NCBI RefSeq assembly: GCF_964340395.1
Contig: NC_135556.1
Coordinates: 23,145,223-23,209,222 of the forward strand
DNA: 64,000 nucleotides
Reading direction: 5' to 3'
DNA from: Glandiceps talaboti
Taxonomy: Eukaryota; Hemichordata; Enteropneusta; Spengelidae
The stretch's first letter is position 1; each line of letters begins with the position of its first letter. A program made the translations under genes and the position numbers. The notes under the pieces were generated by a model. That model did not search any database. It was not told where the DNA came from and saw only the letters and a program-made list of their open reading frames with translations. Shown here one piece after another: positions 58,119-64,000 of this stretch.

Positions 58119-61100
58119 AGGCAGTTGTGCGCCAATCCTCCATGGAAGAGACTTTTCCAACATTCTCGAATTTACTCGTCCTTTTTCCATCTTTTTCCAC
58201 ATCGAAAGTGTCAACACAGACTGGATTGATGTTTGATGGTTAGGTTTAGTATCAGGATTTACCGATCACGTATTTATCTTTCTTTCATAAATCTATCTGT
58301 TGGTGGCTTTACTTTGATGCATTTCAGAAAAATGCGATGATATCAATTATTTATAAAAGTAAAAATCTTAGCATTTCGGAGTTCGACACACAAATACTTG
58401 TGTACAAATACTTCACAACATGTTATCATAATGCAGTCTACATGAGAGGTAAGTCGACACAGTAGACGATGGTGATTAAGATTTCTGTTTAGTTCCTGCA
58501 GTGCAGATTGTTGCGTCTTTTGATATGGTCCATGTAAAATGTTGTTGAAGCAGTCGACAATTTTGTAAGTATCGAACTCTTAAATTCTGGCTTTTATGAA
58601 CTAAAAGAATGTGGGTGTAAAAGTGGCCAACGTATTCCATACATCCATTCATAATCATGCTTTGTCGAGGATGTATGAATTCCTTTCTTCAAGAAAATGT
58701 AAGCAATTACCTGAATGCAGTCAGTGTAAGCTTATTTACATAGATTGACAAGCATACAAATTTGTCTTTCAAACTAATTATACCTTGAACTATCATAGCG
58801 AAGTTGTTGTTATTAAAATTACATTCTATTGATGTTTTCGTCGTCTTGTAATCAAACTATTCTCAATTTGGAAAGTATATTCTTCATGAATCAACAGGGC
58901 AAAAGATAGATCGGAGAGTACGCTAAATTATTACATTATTCGTGATCAAGCAAGGTCCGCAATAGAAACATCACTTTTGTTTCCTATTTACCGTTCACAA
59001 ATAACTAATATTACTGTCCGCATCTCAATTTCCTTTCTTAATGAAAAATTTAAGTAGTATGTAACACTAGATTCTGACCCAAGCGTACTATACTATAGTA
59101 TCGATCAAACGCTTTAATTAACGACATTTATTATGAGACTAATATTCCATTATATTTGATGATAATACCAAGAAGGATTATAATTGAACAGTAACATTTT
59201 ATTGACATTAAAAGACAGTTGATAACATTTATTCAAATATCGGTATGGATATATGCATCCTGCTCACAGAGAAAGCTAATTCATGTTATTGCCCTGGTTG
59301 CCAACGCAAATATCAAAAGAAGCCGTGTATTCGTGGATGTTGAAACCGGATACATTAGCAATGATTGTTTCATCAGTGGGTGGGAATATACAAAACAAGA
59401 AGAGTATTTGATATATTTTGAACTTGTATAGTTTATAGCTAGTGTTTAATAAGACTTACAAGAGCTTTTGCTTTTTGCAACCGGAAGGTGAAATTTGCAT
59501 ATGCTGAGAAAATCAAGATCATAAGCGAATTCATTATTTACGAGCGGATCTTCTCAACCCTCATTATACGATGCAATATGCTAAACTTTGAAAAAAATGG
59601 CGAAAGTATGATGTCTGTAGCATCTCATTGCAGGTAGCGCTATGGTCATTTGGGCGATTCCATTACAAGATGTGTAAATTCATCTTCGTGTGTGACACTA
59701 TCAATTTCTTTTCAACACATTTATGAATGCTTCAATATCCACTGAAAAAAATATTTAAATTTAATGTATTTTCCATTCGTGTTTTATGCATTAAAGAAGT
59801 GTGATTTTGCCATGTAAATAAACTTACTATTCATATACCTCTACCCCAAATGCCAAGTATCGTGTTCCTTCTCTGCGCTGCACGTGCCGTAGCGTAGCAA
59901 CCCGTTCACGTTCAGTGCCATCATACATGACCTGTGACGAGTTTGCTCGCATAATTTTGCGTATCATTCTTACAAATCCGAAGTAAATTAGACATAAGTC
60001 ATTCAGAGTGACTATTGTTCAAAATAAACATAGCATGAACATGTTGAACCAAATATTACATGTATATACAAATGTAGATTGTAGTGGGTTGGTGATATCT
60101 ATGAAATCTCGCTTCTAACTAGAAGCAAAGCCTTCTTCTTTAATAGTATTTTCTTCATTTTCTTCTTCATTTACTTTACAATTAATGCGTGCAAAAATTC
60201 AATATTCGAGAAACTGCGATGCTCATCGAATACTGTGATTACCGCAGCCATGTAGTATGATCATATATAAACAACACAACTTTAAGAAGTTAAACCCCAA
60301 GTTACTCTAGTATTTCTAATGCAAGTACTGAACATCTTTGGTTCGGGCGATTACATTAATTAGTTTTCTTATCTTTGTTGTGGAAAAGTTTGCAATACAG
60401 TTTAGCTATTCTTTACATGTAACTTCATTAAGTCAATTTCAATCTGAGTCGTTTTTCATTATTTATTAATAATCCTTTTAAGCAGACGAGTAGTAACATT
60501 TCTTTTCATGTACCGTGTAATCCTATAAAGACACGGACACAAAGACTTTGAGATTAAATGTCAAATACATCAATGTTGTTGAACTGTTTCTGATACTCTT
60601 AAAAAAATAATGTTCCCGTGGGATCAATCCATCACTGAATTTGTTGGAGGTTTCTTGGGAATTCTGACCCACCATTGTCGTTAAACTTGTTATTTAGAAT
60701 AATAATAATACGTGTAATAACATCACTATCTAATGGACTAGTTACATTACTCAAATTAATGGCGTTGGTTTTTGTATCCTCATTTCTTCGGATAAATAAT
60801 CCATTCATTTTATGATAGTGTTGACTATCAGTAGTATGTAGGAAAGTATGTACAAGTACATGACACATATTATATACAAAGTTACACTTGATTGAAAATG
60901 GCATAACGTTTGGCTAAACAGAGTTAAAAAGCGGTGAAGTTACAGGTCAAAGTAGCTGTACATGTCAGCTTCTGATGATTGATGTATATATTTTATCATT
61001 GTACTTTCGACGTCTTTCGTTCATGTTCTTAGCATTTTGTTAGTGTATATAATGCAATCCAATATCTGAGTTTAAATACCTTCTGCGTGAAAGAAAAATC

Positions 61101-61977
61101 TTCCCTTGTTTAAAGTGAAAGCCGAACACTATGCTGACTCTCAAAAGCTTACTGCCTTTCATTTCTTTGAACCTCAGTTCAGTTGTGCTAAAAACAGAGG
61201 CAGTTCGCAAAACTTATTGTGAAACATTTTATATTCATGGCAATGCTAATAATATGGTGAAAATCCATCGAAAAGCGAGTATCTTCAATTGAAATATCAA
61301 ATTTCAAGAAAAACGTCACAATAGTGATAAATATAAAATCTAATATCATGTGTGTTGCACACCATTGAATGTCTAAATAGCTGATTGAGTCCCATTACTT
61401 TCAAATGGCATTTTCTCTTCCAGAAAAACAACTGAATTTGCTCTGTGGGAAAATGTTGAACAATAGGAGGTATATAACATCCTCCCAATACTGTGCCTAC
61501 TACTATGATTATCTCTTCAATCTGCGTATAAACACATTTACACATTTTTGTAATTATCAAATGTTGTCATCCTAAGTCAATATGTCTTAAATAAAATTAG
61601 CAAAAGTGCACTACAGTGTCCAGTCGGCTCTTCAAATTACAAACATAATTGTAATAAGCTTAATTTTTATGACAACAGCGAAAATAGTATGACCGACTGA
61701 CGGCAATATTGTGGATGTCATTGTTGTAGTTTCAACAATTGTCTTTCTTTTATATATTGCCTTTATACTTGTTTACTGTAAATCACAAAGTACACTCACA
61801 ATTCTATCCAAAAGTGTGAAAAGGGATTTGTCACTGTAATCTTAGTTAGTGTTATCTACTGGTTGCATAGTGTAACTTTTCGTAACCAAGTAGACCCTCG
61901 TGGAAATGAAAAACTTTTCAAAGAGTCAAAAAGTTCGTAACAGCCAATCATTGTATGTGGTATTCGTATAGCACAAG
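58119..61977. other. Convergent spacer between DEG/ENaC genes B and C
   Basis: Tail-to-tail intergenic region expected to hold the 3' UTRs of both genes. AT-rich, with no recognised coding sequence or long repeat. AATAAA on the plus strand near 59816 is a weak distant poly(A) candidate. Confidence 0.5.
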
Positions 61978-63084
61978 TTAAACCTGTCCAGGTCGGCATG
62001 ACTTCCAGATGGCTAGGAATATATATTCCACCATTTCATAGGTACTCAGTAGACTAGCTCCAAGACACAGTCCAAGCTGACCACCGAAATCAGCTGTAAA
62101 GACACATAAAATGTAACAAATGACTGCCATGTACTAATGTAGAGTTTACTACCAGTTAGGGTATGCCTCCAAGTATGTTCACACAGTCTGTCTATAATAG
62201 ATACGTGATAGAGGGACTGTGGTTCGGCCCTTTTTAGGATAGAGGTCTGGCAGACACGCAATAGACACAGAATTTGCATGCATTTGCTGTTAAACTAAAT
62301 GGAACTTTCAACTTTGTAATGTCTATTTTTCTGTAAGTTTTTACATCACGTGATATCAGACACAAAGTCGACAAAAGAAAGACGAGTATGGGCAAAAAAA
62401 TGTCATAACCACATTGAAGTAGTTATACTCCTCTACGTCCCCCATTGTTTTAACAGTACTCTCTATTCCAGTTAGCGTGACACATTTCTGTTACCAGATC
62501 AGATTTTTACACAATGAAACCATCCCCAAACTTGTTAACATCAATGAAACTGTCCACAATCTTGTTAATTCAACTTTGAAAGTTATTAGTTTTGTACAAA
62601 AGATGATTATTTGTGTCATCCTCTGTCAACATAACTAAGATAATTAACACATATAACATAATTAATGATACACGGATATAGTAGTGAGCCGGTTTGAGTA
62701 TTCATCTAAACAAAATACTCTATTCTCGAGCTCAGACTCTTAACATCATGATATGAATCATAATGTGTTGTTTAGAAGACGCCAATGACAAGAGCTATAT
62801 CGAATCCTGGGCGTAAATAAAGCGTCGGTTTCACGATGATGGTAATTTTGGGAAATAAAAGACACCACGTGATTTTACCAGATAGTTTGCTCTGCCGAAA
62901 ACTTACCTAGAAATGTGAGAAACTCGTATGCCGGTACTTGTTTGATGTAAAGGTAACTCATTTCTTCAAAGAAGATATCAACAACTGCGATGTCGCCGCT
63001 GTGGAAGAGAAGATATGAAACAGACCTCAATCAGTTGGATTTCTGAATATTTAGTTTATTGGCGTTTAACTTACAGTGTACCAG

Positions 63085-63143
<59 letters not shown>

Positions 63144-63884
63144 CCATCACCATCACCATCATCATCATCACTAGTACCATGAAAACACACAATTCGGGGT
63201 CTCAAAAGCGTTATTACCCGCATTAACGGCCATTTTTGACTACTTACCGTAATTCTTCTTCAGTTAGGTTATATTCCATTGTTAAGAATTCTAAGACATG
63301 TTTTCCCGGGAATGAAGCAAAGCTTGAAGACACATGATAAACAATCTTTTCACATGCCAAGGGACACTCAAAATTAGTCATTTCACCTAAAATTGAAGAG
63401 TATATGTTGATGAACTGTATGTACACATATATGAAGTGTTTTCTTATGCATGTATAAGAGATCTCAGCTCTATGCAAAGTTTTCGAGTAATATGCAAATT
63501 TTGTCTGGTTGTTCATTGTTGTTACGGATATGGGAACAAATGAAGCACATAGGATATCAGACAAATGCAAATAATAAATTTTTTTGTTATAATATTTACA
63601 TGTCTATTTTTTTTACCAGCGAAATTTCATAGCATTGTTTTCTTCTAACATTACATTACCTGTGATGTCTTCGAAGTGTTATATCACCATGATCGTCCAT
63701 TTTTAAAAAAATACAAAGCAGTCGGATTGTTTGTAGACGTGTGTAAGGGGTCGAAGGTTTTTCTGTACCCGTCGACAAGTTCTCGCAATATTTTGATACA
63801 CAACACAGCAAAGTACATACTTACGGGTAACCTTATCAACACAGTCAAACTTCTCGAATATGTTACACACTCGGTGTTCATTCC
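61978..63884 (-). CDS. DEG/ENaC (ASIC-like) sodium channel subunit C, 3' part
   Basis: Third paralogue, minus strand, cut by the right edge. Exons in transcript order: 63884-63825 (GNEHRVCNIFEKFDCVDKVT), 63386-63248 (FECPLACEKIVYHVSSSF...TEEELR), 62998-62907 (GDIAVVDIFFEEMSYLYIKQ, then VPAYEFLTFLA), and 62093-61978 (DFGGQLGLCLGASLLSTYE to stop). These match exons 5-8 of A and B: 60, 139, 92 and 116 nt, same phases, GT-AG introns. The GAS filter is intact, and the pre-M2 and M2 sequence is closest to A. The four upstream exons, including M1, should lie to the right of the window. Its orientation opposite to A and B means the cluster has seen an inversion or an inverted duplication. Confidence 0.9.
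63084..63171. repeat. (ATC)n trinucleotide repeat in a gene C intron
   Basis: About 29 CAT/ATC units with some CAC interruptions, between exons 6 and 7 of gene C. Confidence 0.93.
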
Positions 63885-64000
63885 CTACATGGCAAAAATT
63901 AGAAAATGTGTACATTATGCTAATTCCTCAAATAAATAGAAAAGAAAGACATAAACAAATCAAAACTTTGGTCATATCATTACAAGACAGGATTGACGCC

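Overview
This is AT-rich metazoan nuclear DNA. Multi-exon animal genes with GT-AG introns are spread thinly through DNA full of microsatellites, minisatellites, MITE-like elements and LINE tails. There is no prokaryotic gene organisation. The gene set (Cys-loop receptor, DEG/ENaC channels, carbohydrate sulfotransferase, forkhead factor) and the repeat style fit a non-vertebrate, probably marine, bilaterian. The phylum cannot be fixed from this sequence alone.

Layout. 1-583: pure TACA array. 830-3735 (+): last two coding exons of an alpha-type nicotinic acetylcholine receptor subunit; its 5' exons lie left of the window. 3.97-18.4 kb: about 14 kb with no recognised gene, holding simple repeats, TA tracts with small embedded elements and a 462-bp fold-back element. 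18416-19879 (-): intronless Golgi carbohydrate 6-O-sulfotransferase whose last codons lie in a 34-bp minisatellite. 20-27 kb: repeats, a perfect 51-bp-arm palindrome and a LINE tail. 27239-27973 (+): intronless divergent forkhead factor with a C-terminal eh1-type motif. 33048-33184 (+): a likely coding first exon. 36625-45184 (+), 48296-58118 (+) and 61978-63884 (-, running off the right edge): three DEG/ENaC (ASIC-like) sodium-channel paralogues sharing one exon grid.

Two DEG/ENaC genes can be read complete: A (485 aa) and B (484 aa), eight exons each, with identical exon phases. C contributes its last four exons and is tail-to-tail with B. The ligand-gated channels at both ends are plausibly neuronal or sensory. 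Nothing in the sequence shows that the receptor, sulfotransferase, forkhead factor and sodium channels act in one pathway.

Most worth following up: the acetylcholine receptor subunit lacks the acidic rings that flank the pore helix; a family of about 60-bp elements sits between TA microsatellites; several non-autonomous fold-back elements are present, one inside a duplicated splice-donor segment; and perfect TGACGTCA palindromes are in excess.
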